This document shows, piece by piece, positions 4,523-11,590 of a DNA stretch of 11,590 nucleotides. A program made the translations under genes and the position numbers. Below the pieces are notes generated by a model, which did no database searches, was not told where the DNA came from, and worked only from the letters and a program-made list of their open reading frames with translations. This DNA comes from Gammaproteobacteria bacterium (GTDB taxonomy: Bacteria; Pseudomonadota; Gammaproteobacteria; UBA9214): positions 1 to 11,590 of the forward strand of contig JAOULY010000034.1 of assembly GCA_029881775.1 (NCBI GenBank), read 5' to 3'. How positions within the stretch are numbered: position 1 is the stretch's first letter; each line of letters begins with the position of its first letter.

Positions 4523-7500
4523 ATGGATTTTGCCCACGTACTTGGCCTGAACAAGGCCAATAATAATCCGGAAGAAGAACGCGAAAAAATACAGCTTTAT
4601 ATCAACCTGAAGCTGGCATCATCCGGCCAGCCAACCTGTGTGCCCGAGAAGGCCGAACACTTTTTCGGTATCTCGCGTGACCTGCTGAGAAGTTATCGTG
4701 AAAAGAACCGCCTGCTGGCCAGCCACCAGTGTCCGGTTGATCGTCGCATCCAGGCCTTTATCGATCGCTACCTCGAAGAGCTGTCGCTGCCACAGACGCC
4801 GAAACTGCCCGGCCAGACATTCGTGCTGGACCGGCATGGCGTTGCGCGCGAGTTGTCACTGCCGCTCGGCAAGGACGCGTTTCATTCCGATATCGTATCC
4901 AGTTACCGGGTCGCGCAGGGCGTGCTGCACAATCCGGCCAGTGACCGTCGGACCACAAAAGGCTCGTTCCATGTAACCGAAGGCGGGCTACCGATTCCCG
5001 GCGACAAAAAGGCCGTGCCGAAGCTGACGTTTGCACGGATGCTGGCGCGTGCGCTGAATGCGCCGGATGACCTGATGACCATCCCGTTTACCAGTAACCT
5101 GCCGAAGCCTGCGCGCATGTTCGTGTCACTGTTATTGCGCCCGGTGGTATGTCCAGAAATTCCCGGGAAGGACGCCGAGAAGACCATGGAAGTACATTTC
5201 CTGGCGCCCGGTAACCTGGTCAGCAACCTGGATTTCGTCGAGAGTATTTTCGGCAACGGCGGCAACCCTTACCTGACAGAATTCGATGCGGCGCTCGACG
5301 TGGAACACTGGACCGGGACCACCGGTTGCGTGATCCTCGCCCCGCACCTGGTGGGAATGACCAAGCAGGATGCCGGCTTGCCGCATGTCAGCAAGGCCAC
5401 CGATCGACAGAAGCACGACGGCATGTGCTGGGAATCCGCCGATGAACTGTACAATGATGGCCAGGCATTCAAGCTGACGGCGCGCGACGAGAGCGGCGTG
5501 ATCGTAACCATGCTGGCGGATAACTATTTCGGTTACTGCAAGAAAGAAGTCAAGACGCAACTGGGTTACTCGGCCAACCTGTTCGGCATGGCCGAAGAGG
5601 AACATGCCGGTGGTGCACTGGCGTTTCCGTGCCGCAACCACGGTGAGGAATACGGCGTCGACAGTCGTACCTACACCACGCCCGGTTACTCGTTCGAGGA
5701 CCTGTACGCGCGCTGCAGCGAGCTGATGGACCTGCAGCCGGAAGGCTACGGCATCGATCGAAAGTACCCGCAAATTATCTATGTGCCGCAGAAAGTCCGT
5801 ATGGACCTCAACGCGCAGACCATTACATGGGATAAAGACGGCGAGACGCAGACGATTCCGCTCAGGCCCGAGCAGATTTACATGCAACCGAACGGCTACA
5901 AGATTGAAATGCTCAAGCACCCGGGCGCGCCGTCCTGGCGGCTGGTTGGAATGAACCCGGAAGGGACTTTCTGCCACAAACCGTGCACGGTATCCGGTGG
6001 CGGCAAATCGGAAATTTCCAAATCAATGAACGATGCAGTCATCTACCGGCCGCTGTTCATCGACGACCTGCAGAAGGACCTGGAACGTGTGCAGGAGATT
6101 TTCGACCGGGATTACACGCGACGTTTCAAGCCGGGATTTGAAAAAGAAGATCGGGATGCGAGACGGCAGCCGCTGAGCGCCGAGCGTAGCCTGGGTTCGG
6201 TCATCAAGTTGCTGACACCGACGTCTTCGACCACCGATGAGTACAATAACTGGCTGGGTTCGATTTCTCCGCGAATACTTGCACTGGTATTTCTCATTAA
6301 ACGCTTCTACCGGCCCGAGTGGGGCACTGACTGGCAGAGTCACCTGTCCGTCGACGAGGTCGATGGCGCACCGGCGCACGAACTCAAGCTGGACGGACGC
6401 AACATCGTGGCCTCTTACCTGCGGGTCGGTTTCGACCGTGACGGCAAGTGGCGCACGTTCAAGTTGCGCCAGGACTTCATTGCCACGGAAAAGGTGCAGA
6501 TGGAAGATGATATTTCCGCATCGGTCGTGGTACCGGCCGACTGTATCGATAACTGTGGACCGGAAGTTAACAGTGATCGCAGCATCAAGCTGGTGAAAAA
6601 CTGCGAGTACCGCCTGTTCCAGCGCCCGGACGAAGCCAAGCATCCCGGGTTTGACAAGCAGACCGAGCTGGATATGTCACAGCCGGATAACTTTATCGCC
6701 AACTTCGAACCGCTGGATCAGAAGAAACTGGCCGCGCTGGTCGAGGATGTGCATACGTTCTACCAGTTCACGCCGCCGATGCAGGCCATGTTGAAAACGG
6801 CGCATGAGAACGGTACCACCTATACCGTGTCATCTGCACACCCGCGCATTGTCGATGGCAAGCCGTCGCTGAATCCGCGTTACCTGCAGGTGCGTCCGGA
6901 TATCGTCAGGCCGGAGCGCAAGTATCTTGCAGAAATGAGCATACGCCTGCATCGCAAGCTGGCCCCTGCCGACGCCATTTGCCACCCGGTCGATGCGGTA
7001 CTGACCGGGCGTCGCAACAACCCGCCTGAACCGGGGATCCGTCCGCTGGCGGTCTACAACCCGATTCACTACCAGGAACTGCCCGAACTGTTCATGGACT
7101 TTGTCTGCAGCCTGACCGGCAAGTCACCGTCAACCACGGGTGCAGGTACCGAGGGCGCCCTGACCAAGGGACCGTTCAATGCGTTGCGCCCGACGGCGGA
7201 CCTGAACAATGCGCTGGTGTCGTTCATCCTCACCGGCTACGCCGGCTTCTCGAGTTCGGCCGGTTATGTGGGTCCATATGTGCGTGTTGACCATGACATC
7301 AGCCTGCTGATTCCCGAGATATGGGCGCGCCTGTCACCGGAAGAGCGCGAGCCCGGTTACCTGATCGAGCATGGTTACCTGGAGCGGCTCGAGGACTTCG
7401 AGCATGCTGGCAAGACCGTGCTGGCGAGTCGCCTGGGTTACCGTATCACTCAGCATTTTGTGCATGGCTTCATGGGCAAGATCTTCGACAAGCCGGACGC

Positions 7501-8143
7501 GGTGTTCACCGAGGAGATTCTGAAACCGGAAGTGCAGGGCATCGAGGCCTATGTCGACGGCATCAATAATATTACCGAGGCACACCAGATGGTGGCCAAG
7601 CGCTACCTGGAAGACGGCAGCATCGAGGATGCCTGCCCGCCGCTGCAGGCCCTGCTCATTATCATGGCGACCGGTAAATATGCCGGCATGGATGCGCATC
7701 ACCCCGATTTCCGGGCCATGTTCACCCGCGAAAGCCTGTTGTCATCCGACTGGTACCGTGAGCGACTGGAACTGAAGCAGGCGCGTGACATCAAGCTGTG
7801 GGAAGGCCATGTGGAATGCCTGCAGTCGTTCCTGCAAAACGAAAGTTATGCTGATGAAGCAGAACGCCTTGGTATCGGTGAGCGCCTGGCCGCGGCCAGG
7901 ACGCGGCTGGAGAACACCCGCAGCCCTGAATACCTGGCCGGGCTGGTCGGTACGCTGGGCGCAGACCCGTTGCGTCCGGCGCGAGTCATGGAAGAAGAAA
8001 AGGCCGTTAACTGGGGCCAGGCGAAATTGTCGCCGTCCATTGAAACGCAGGCGGGTACCCGGCAGGCTGTTATACCGGGTTACGGTGCACAGACACTGTT
8101 GCAGCGCTTCAAGTCGCGCCTGCTCGGGGCACGCACCCACTAG
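4523..8143 (+). CDS. PPi-dependent phosphoenolpyruvate carboxykinase (diphosphate type)
   Basis: A 1,206-residue cytoplasmic protein that I identify as PPi-PEPCK (EC 4.1.1.38), which interconverts oxaloacetate plus pyrophosphate with PEP, CO2 and phosphate. This family, known from Entamoeba and Propionibacterium, is about twice the length of GTP- or ATP-dependent PEPCK. Visible motifs: NYFGYCKKEVKTQ (334-346; Lys340/341 are candidates for the metal-binding lysine), AEEEHAGG (357-364; His361 likely metal ligand), the P-loop-like SGGGKSEIS (491-499; Lys495), comparable to SGTGKTTLS of ATP-PEPCK, and FIDD (512-515; Asp514/515 likely metal ligand). A second conserved-looking block follows at 872-883 (TGAGTEGALTKG). 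Mapping of metal ligands is by analogy. I start at ATG 4523, which has GGAGGAA seven bases upstream, rather than the in-frame ATG 4490, which has none. The gene appears intact. Upstream promoter signals suggest its own transcript. Confidence 0.78.
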   Translation: MDFAHVLGLNKANNNPEEEREKIQLYINLKLASSGQPTCVPEKAEHFFGISRDLLRSYREKNRLLASHQCPVDRRIQAFIDRYLEELSLPQTPKLPGQTFVLDRHGVARELSLPLGKDAFHSDIVSSYRVAQGVLHNPASDRRTTKGSFHVTEGGLPIPGDKKAVPKLTFARMLARALNAPDDLMTIPFTSNLPKPARMFVSLLLRPVVCPEIPGKDAEKTMEVHFLAPGNLVSNLDFVESIFGNGGNPYLTEFDAALDVEHWTGTTGCVILAPHLVGMTKQDAGLPHVSKATDRQKHDGMCWESADELYNDGQAFKLTARDESGVIVTMLADNYFGYCKKEVKTQLGYSANLFGMAEEEHAGGALAFPCRNHGEEYGVDSRTYTTPGYSFEDLYARCSELMDLQPEGYGIDRKYPQIIYVPQKVRMDLNAQTITWDKDGETQTIPLRPEQIYMQPNGYKIEMLKHPGAPSWRLVGMNPEGTFCHKPCTVSGGGKSEISKSMNDAVIYRPLFIDDLQKDLERVQEIFDRDYTRRFKPGFEKEDRDARRQPLSAERSLGSVIKLLTPTSSTTDEYNNWLGSISPRILALVFLIKRFYRPEWGTDWQSHLSVDEVDGAPAHELKLDGRNIVASYLRVGFDRDGKWRTFKLRQDFIATEKVQMEDDISASVVVPADCIDNCGPEVNSDRSIKLVKNCEYRLFQRPDEAKHPGFDKQTELDMSQPDNFIANFEPLDQKKLAALVEDVHTFYQFTPPMQAMLKTAHENGTTYTVSSAHPRIVDGKPSLNPRYLQVRPDIVRPERKYLAEMSIRLHRKLAPADAICHPVDAVLTGRRNNPPEPGIRPLAVYNPIHYQELPELFMDFVCSLTGKSPSTTGAGTEGALTKGPFNALRPTADLNNALVSFILTGYAGFSSSAGYVGPYVRVDHDISLLIPEIWARLSPEEREPGYLIEHGYLERLEDFEHAGKTVLASRLGYRITQHFVHGFMGKIFDKPDAVFTEEILKPEVQGIEAYVDGINNITEAHQMVAKRYLEDGSIEDACPPLQALLIIMATGKYAGMDAHHPDFRAMFTRESLLSSDWYRERLELKQARDIKLWEGHVECLQSFLQNESYADEAERLGIGERLAAARTRLENTRSPEYLAGLVGTLGADPLRPARVMEEEKAVNWGQAKLSPSIETQAGTRQAVIPGYGAQTLLQRFKSRLLGARTH

Positions 8144-8191
8144 CCTTCGTACCGGCAAAGGTCGTTCTCCAAAAGCGCGCGGCAATCACGC

Positions 8192-8377
8192 ATGGCCGAT
8201 ATTCTACGTTTCAGGAAGCCGACTGCTGCCGAGCGCGCAAAAGGCAATACCCTGTGTCGCCGCGGCTTTCACAAGTGGACAGTTGACGGCGACACCACCT
8301 TCGACAGCAAGCAGGGCAGGCTGGTCACCCGGCTGCGCTGTGAACGCTGCGGCGCATTCAAGACGCAGGCGCAGTAG
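8192..8377 (+). CDS. Small zinc-ribbon protein upstream of arfB
   Basis: A 61-residue basic protein. It opens with MADILRFRKPTAAERAKG and carries a probable single zinc site made from Cys22 and His27 (LCRRGFHKW) and the pair Cys50/Cys53 (RCERCG), a CX4H...CX2C layout. The middle DGDTTFDSKQGRLVTRLRC resembles the beta strands between the two knuckles. No enzymatic domain fits in this length, so a nucleic-acid or protein contact is the reasonable guess. It starts 48 bp after the PPi-PEPCK stop and ends 12 bp before arfB, so it is most likely co-expressed with arfB. The ribosome binding site is weak. I do not know a gene name. Confidence 0.75.
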   Translation: MADILRFRKPTAAERAKGNTLCRRGFHKWTVDGDTTFDSKQGRLVTRLRCERCGAFKTQAQ

Positions 8378-8389
8378 GGGCGGGCCGCC

Positions 8390-8809
8390 GTGCTGACTGT
8401 CAACCGTTCCATCCGCATCCCGGACAGCGAAATCGAGCTGACGGCCATTCGTGCCGGCGGTCCGGGCGGGCAGAACGTCAACAAGGTGTCGTCCGCTGTT
8501 GCGCTGCGTTTCGACATCCGTGGCTCCAGCTTGCCGCAGGACTGCAAGCAGCGCCTGCTGACATACCCGGACCGGCGTATCAGCAAGGATGGCATTGTCG
8601 TTATCAAGGCGCAGCGTTTCCGTGATCGCGACAAGAACCGGCTGGATGCGCTGGAAAGGCTGGGCGAGCTGGTCAGGCGTGCCATGGTGGTCCAGCGCAA
8701 ACGCATTCCCACGCGTGCGACGGCCGGCTCAAAGCGACAACGTCTCGATCAGAAAACCCGTCGCGGGCGCGACAAGCAGCTGCGTGGCAAGATCACCCGC
8801 GATGAATGA
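8390..8809 (+). CDS. arfB: Alternative ribosome-rescue factor ArfB (peptidyl-tRNA hydrolase, YaeJ/ICT1 family)
   Basis: ArfB releases nascent chains from ribosomes stalled on mRNAs without a stop codon. It is related to class I release factors but needs no codon. The 139-residue protein shows the catalytic GGQ motif at residues 26-28 within AIRAGGPGGQNVNKVSSAVA, and a long basic tail from about 102 to 136 (QRKRIPTRAT, KRQRLDQKTRRGRDK) that in this family threads into the empty mRNA channel. Length matches the family. The GTG start at 8390 is supported by alignment with the usual N-terminus of the family (MLxxxRxxxIPDxEIELTAIR) and lies 12 bp after the zinc-ribbon gene. It is convergent with greB, with 17 bp between the stop codons and no clear terminator. 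Confidence 0.95.
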   Translation: MLTVNRSIRIPDSEIELTAIRAGGPGGQNVNKVSSAVALRFDIRGSSLPQDCKQRLLTYPDRRISKDGIVVIKAQRFRDRDKNRLDALERLGELVRRAMVVQRKRIPTRATAGSKRQRLDQKTRRGRDKQLRGKITRDE

Positions 8810-8826
8810 TCTGCGCTGCGCGGTTG

Positions 8827-9318
8827 TCAGTACCTGATCGACACGATGTAATAGCTGGCGATTCCGGCCGGCGTATCGACGCGGATATCCTCGTCCGGTC
8901 GTTTCCCCAGTAGTGCAATAGCCAGGGGTGAATCGATACTGATCCAGCCTTTGGCGGGATCGAACTCGTCTGCACCGACAATGCGGTAGACCACATGAAC
9001 GCCTGCGTCGTCTTCCAGGGTGATGGTGGCGCCGAAGAATACCCGCCCGCAATCGTCGGGTGGTTCATTCACCACCTTCAGGTCCGGCAGGCGTTTCTGC
9101 AGGTAACGGATGCGCCGGTCGATTTCACGCAGCTCTTTCTTGCGATAGATGTACTCTGCGTTTTCCGAACGGTCACCCTCGGCGGCGGCAGCTGTCAGTG
9201 CTTTCGTTACGCCGCTGCGTCGTTTCCAGAGCGCCTGCAATTCATTGGCAAGCGCCTGGTAACCGGTGCCGGTTATGTAGGGTGAAGATCGGGGGGCAGG
9301 TGGGCGGTAACGGCCCAT
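8827..9318 (-). CDS. greB: Transcription elongation factor GreB
   Basis: GreB enters the secondary channel of backtracked RNA polymerase and stimulates cleavage of the displaced 3' RNA. The 163-residue protein has the N-terminal coiled-coil domain (about 14-80) with the acidic tip GDRSENAEY, where Asp49 and Glu52 are the residues that position the catalytic metal, and the C-terminal FKBP-like domain ending in IDSPLAIALLGKRPDEDIRV. The GRYRPP start and the RRIRYLQKRL basic patch favour GreB over GreA. The start at ATG 9318 agrees with the family N-terminus, although no good ribosome binding site precedes it. The upstream cold shock gene on the same strand ends in a strong terminator, so greB should have its own promoter between 9319 and 9367, which I cannot locate with confidence. 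Confidence 0.95.
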   Translation of the reverse strand: MGRYRPPAPRSSPYITGTGYQALANELQALWKRRSGVTKALTAAAAEGDRSENAEYIYRKKELREIDRRIRYLQKRLPDLKVVNEPPDDCGRVFFGATITLEDDAGVHVVYRIVGADEFDPAKGWISIDSPLAIALLGKRPDEDIRVDTPAGIASYYIVSIRY

Positions 9319-9367
9319 CAGCCGGGGAAGCGAACACGCGCTGCGCTGTGCTGGTTAATCATTGGTG

Positions 9368-9398
9368 AAAAAAAGACCCCGCGGCAAGGCGGGGTCTT
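9368..9398 (-). terminator. Rho-independent terminator of the cold shock gene
   Basis: A 10-bp perfect stem (AAGACCCCGC at 9373-9382 pairing with GCGGGGTCTT at 9389-9398), a 6-base loop and, on the minus strand, a run of seven T (9374-9368). It begins 24 bases after the stop codon of the cold shock gene. On the plus strand the T tract is broken, so it acts mainly leftward. Confidence 0.92.
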
Positions 9399-9421
9399 CT
9401 TATAGTCTGACTGTCGTGTTG

Positions 9422-9625
9422 TTATTGTCCGATGACGTTGATCGCTTGAAGACCTTTCGGTCCCTGCTCGACATCAAAATTTACTGTTTGGCCTTCTGCC
9501 AGTGTTTTGAAGCCATCACCGTTGATTGCAGAGAAATGTACGAATACATCTTCACCACCATCGGCGGGAGCAATAAAACCAAAACCCTTGGACTCGTTGA
9601 ACCATTTAACAGTACCTGTAGCCAT
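9422..9625 (-). CDS. CspA-family cold shock protein
   Basis: A 67-residue single cold shock domain protein, an OB-fold RNA/single-stranded DNA chaperone. The RNA-binding motifs are complete: RNP1 KGFGFI (residues 13-18) and RNP2 VFVHF (27-31), with the usual MATGTVKWFN start and an aromatic surface. Length and sequence are standard for the CspA/CspD group; which paralogue it is cannot be decided here. ATG 9625 follows GAGGTG at 5 bases. The leader (9626 to about 9740) is AT-rich and includes the 10-bp palindrome AATTGCAATT at 9658-9667. Cold shock genes often have long structured leaders, and no single promoter pair is convincing here. A strong terminator follows the gene. Confidence 0.96.
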   Translation of the reverse strand: MATGTVKWFNESKGFGFIAPADGGEDVFVHFSAINGDGFKTLAEGQTVNFDVEQGPKGLQAINVIGQ

Positions 9626-9802
9626 GTAACACCTCTGATGAAAATTTACTGGAAATCAATTGCAATTTAAACAAGGAACCAAACAGGCGTTTTGTTGGAA
9701 TCTACCGGGATGACCTGATAAAAATGCAACCTTCGACTTAACGATCTTTCAAGCGGCATAAAAAATCCTGCCCCCCTCCATGTCGTACAGGCTGATAATA
9801 CC

Positions 9803-10081
9803 TCAGTTCAATTGAAAATGTCTCGGCCATTGTGAAGGCATTTTTATGTCTCCCGGCGGTGGTTTTTCGCGGCATGCCATGCCTTTTTTCAGTGCCCGCA
9901 TAAGGCCTTGGAATTGTCTGAAGTAGGTCTTGTAAGCGCATGAAATACAATGGTACTTGTATAAGGCGTCGCAATATTGACTGTTAATGTGTTCAGTACA
10001 GGTAGAGCAAAGAGAGGAGTCCCGGATACCCCGTCTGTTGTGGCAACGGTAATGTCGCTGGCTGATGTGGCGCCGGTTCAC
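9803..10081 (-). CDS. Possible Cys-rich small protein (weakly supported)
   Basis: An open frame of 92 codons from GTG 10081 with a cysteine pattern unlikely for a random frame: RCHNRRG, then SSLCSTCTEH, QYC and YHCISCAYKTYF. The two CX2C pairs could form a zinc-binding site, followed by a basic helix (RQFQGLMRALKKG). Against it: the ribosome binding site is weak (CGGA far upstream), the start is GTG, codon use is more AT-rich than the neighbours, and I recognise no family. It lies in a 690-bp gene-poor stretch (9626-10312) that also holds the cold shock leader and a broken repeat fragment. It may be a real small gene, a foreign gene or a decayed one. Confidence 0.35.
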   Translation of the reverse strand: MNRRHISQRHYRCHNRRGIRDSSLCSTCTEHINSQYCDALYKYHCISCAYKTYFRQFQGLMRALKKGMACREKPPPGDIKMPSQWPRHFQLN

Positions 10082-10098
10082 ACCGTTTAATTCCGTAA

Positions 10099-10236
10099 AA
10101 ATACAACGTTGGTTTTAATCCCGAGCGCGGTGACGTTGCCCAACTGGTCAATGGCTTGCCGGCCTCCGATGGCATTTTCAATGTGGCCGACCTGCTGCTG
10201 ATTATGCGTATCGTCAGCGGTGATCTGTTGATCTGA
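10099..10236 (+). pseudogene. Remnant of a dockerin-like Asp-Gly repeat (C-terminal end)
   Basis: Between TAA 10096-10098 and TGA 10234-10236 the plus strand reads NPERGDVAQLVNGLPASDGI, then FNVADLLLIMRIVSGDLLI. This has the layout of a dockerin-like calcium-binding repeat: GDV, a short linker, SDG, N-x-A-D-L-L-L and a helix ending IVSG. In intact proteins such repeats close a secreted protein. Here the frame is cut by a stop 21 bases before the motif region, has no start codon before it, and the other two frames upstream show no continuation. I read it as the 3' scar of a lost gene. It resembles the fragment at 3665-3781. Confidence 0.45.
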
Positions 10237-10312
10237 AATCTCGCGCTGAGGGCTGGTCTTTGGCGTTTGGATTAACCATAATGTGCCGCCTTCGTAACAG
10301 ACAGGCGGATTT

Positions 10313-11290
10313 ATGTGGTTTAGAAATTTACAGGTTTATCGGCTGCAGGATCCGTTCACTACCACTCCGGAAAAGCTTGCCGCACATCTCCAGGACGATG
10401 CGTTCAGCGGCTGCCGCAAGATGGACATGGTGGCCGCCGGCTGGGCACCGCCGCTCGGCCGTCATGGCGAACACCTGGTGCACGCGGCCAACGGTTACAT
10501 CATGGTCTGCCTGCGCCGGGAGGAAAAACTGATACCGGCCGGCGTCGTTAAACAATTACTCGATGACAAGGTGGCGGATATCGAGGCGGCGGAATCGCGC
10601 GAGATTTACCGGCGCGAGAAGATGCGCCTGAAGGAAGAAATCATTGTCGACCTGCTGCCGCGCGCACTGACGCGCATCAGCAACCAGTTTGCCTATATCG
10701 ATACGCGCAACTCGCTGCTAATTGTCGACAGCGCCTCGCCCGGCAAGGCCGAGTTGCTGGTGTCGCAGTTGCGCAATTCACTGGGGCGCCTGCCCGCAAC
10801 ACCGCTGCAATCGGACAAGTCGCTGTCGGCTTACATGACGCGCTGGCTGGACGGTGGACAATTGCCGTCCGGCTTTGAGCTGGGCGATGACTGCGAGCTG
10901 AAGCATCCGCAACCCGATGGCGGTGTGGTGACCTGCAAGCACCAGGACCTCGGTGCGGCGGAAGTGCGCAACCATATCAAGGGTGGCAAGCGCGCCGTAA
11001 AGCTGGCCATGCGCTGGACCGATCGGCTGTCGTTCGTACTGCACGAAGACCTGTCGATCAAGCGCCTGCGTTTCGAGGATATCGTGCAGGATGCCGAGCA
11101 GGAGACCGAGGCGGATGACCCGGCCAGTCGCTTCGACCTGGACTTCACCATCATGGTACTGGAGCTTGCGGCATTCCTGCCGCAACTGGTCGAGGCGGTC
11201 GGTGGTGCGGCAAAAACCGGCGACGGCAGGGACGCAACGCAGCCGGCAGCAGCTGCGGCGGTTCGCGAAGCCGAGCCGGAACCGGCATAA
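10313..11290 (+). CDS. rdgC: Recombination-associated protein RdgC
   Basis: RdgC is a ring-forming, sequence-independent DNA-binding protein that limits RecA loading and filament activity; it acts at the nucleoid and replication forks. The 325-residue product starts MWFRNLQVYRLQ and has the family segments GCRKMDMVAAGWAPPLG, REKMRLKEEIIVDLLPRAL, and YIDTRNSLLIVDSASPGKAE, then a C-terminal half with KHQDLGAAEVRNHIKGGK and RLRFEDIV. It is about 20 residues longer than the E. coli protein because of an Ala/Glu/Pro-rich tail from about residue 298, probably disordered. ATG 10313 follows AGGCGG (10303-10308). A possible -10 (CATAAT, 10277-10282) lacks a good -35. The HIT gene begins one base after its stop, so the two are likely co-translated. 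Confidence 0.97.
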   Translation: MWFRNLQVYRLQDPFTTTPEKLAAHLQDDAFSGCRKMDMVAAGWAPPLGRHGEHLVHAANGYIMVCLRREEKLIPAGVVKQLLDDKVADIEAAESREIYRREKMRLKEEIIVDLLPRALTRISNQFAYIDTRNSLLIVDSASPGKAELLVSQLRNSLGRLPATPLQSDKSLSAYMTRWLDGGQLPSGFELGDDCELKHPQPDGGVVTCKHQDLGAAEVRNHIKGGKRAVKLAMRWTDRLSFVLHEDLSIKRLRFEDIVQDAEQETEADDPASRFDLDFTIMVLELAAFLPQLVEAVGGAAKTGDGRDATQPAAAAAVREAEPEPA

Positions 11291-11291
11291 G

Positions 11292-11590
11292 GTGCCACTG
11301 CATCCGCAACTGGCAAAGGACTGCCTGGTCGTCGGGCATTACCCGCTGTGCCAGTTGCTGTTGATGCTGGATGCAAATTACCCGTGGTTCATACTGGTGC
11401 CTGAGCGTGCGGACATTACCGAGATCCACCAGTTGTCTGACGCTGACCAGCAGCAGCTGTTGCAGGAATCGGTCAGCCTGTCACGTGCACTGGAGTGTGC
11501 CTTTGCGCCGGACAAGCTGAACATTGCGGCGCTGGGTAACATCGTGCCGCAATTACATGTTCACCATATTGTGCGTTATCGCGATGACCC
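11292..11590 (+). CDS. HIT-family hydrolase (3' end beyond window)
   Basis: The first 99 codons of a histidine-triad family protein, a group that hydrolyses or transfers nucleotide phosphoramidates and dinucleoside polyphosphates. The N-terminal half has LHPQLAKDCLVVGHYPLCQL and the strand YPWFILVPERADITEIHQL. The signature appears as QLHVHHIVRYRDDP at residues 87-100. Counting from the first His, the motif is H89-V-H91-H92-I-V: the central His91 that would carry the reaction intermediate is present, but the third position of the classic triad is Ile. The GTG start at 11292 has rdgC's stop one base before it, so translation is probably coupled; no separate ribosome binding site is clear. The C-terminal part lies outside the window. 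Confidence 0.9.
   Translation, partial: MPLHPQLAKDCLVVGHYPLCQLLLMLDANYPWFILVPERADITEIHQLSDADQQQLLQESVSLSRALECAFAPDKLNIAALGNIVPQLHVHHIVRYRDD

Noticed and set aside
5132..5977. 281-codon open frame on the minus strand inside the PPi-PEPCK gene
   Set aside because: It is antisense to a well-supported gene, has Val/Arg/His-heavy shadow composition and no recognisable domain; a by-product of G/C-rich third positions.
6023..6643. 206-codon minus-strand open frame inside the PPi-PEPCK gene
   Set aside because: Antisense shadow of the same gene, without motif or ribosome binding site.
9738..9974. 78-codon minus-strand open frame
   Set aside because: No ribosome binding site, no recognisable pattern, and it overlaps the better-patterned Cys-rich frame.

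Overview
The window looks like a chromosomal segment of a gammaproteobacterium. RdgC, GreB, ArfB, a CspA-type cold shock protein and a proteobacterial HIT protein are all typical of that class, and G+C is moderately high. I cannot fix the genus; a Chromatiales-like lineage is my guess. There is no rRNA, tRNA, CRISPR array or intact mobile element.

Layout. Positions 1-1790 (minus strand) hold an envelope cluster: an OmpA-domain protein, a PA2779-family membrane protein and a PA2778-family C39-like cysteine peptidase lipoprotein that runs off the left edge. Positions 1959-2180 (minus) encode an unrecognised 73-residue protein. Divergent from it, 2272-2643 (plus) is a MbcA/ParS/Xre-type antitoxin gene broken by two in-frame stop codons. 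Then come, on plus, an unknown lipoprotein (2698), a 74-residue membrane protein (3431) and an unknown 125-residue protein (3894). The centre is one 1,206-residue protein (4523-8143) that I identify as the pyrophosphate-dependent phosphoenolpyruvate carboxykinase (PPi-PEPCK). It is followed by a small zinc-ribbon protein and the ribosome-rescue factor ArfB. GreB and a cold shock protein lie on minus, the latter with a textbook terminator. At 9740-10312 there is a gene-poor, scarred stretch. rdgC and the start of a HIT-family gene close the window on plus.

How the parts relate. Most genes are independent housekeeping or stress functions: translation rescue, transcript cleavage, cold shock, recombination control. 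The metabolic centrepiece is PPi-PEPCK, which would interconvert oxaloacetate and PEP using pyrophosphate rather than a nucleotide.

The accessory signal is mostly decay: the nonsense-broken antitoxin and two fragments resembling dockerin-like Asp-Gly repeats (3665-3781 minus, 10099-10236 plus) with no intact parent gene in the window. All family assignments come from reading the sequence; no database search was run.
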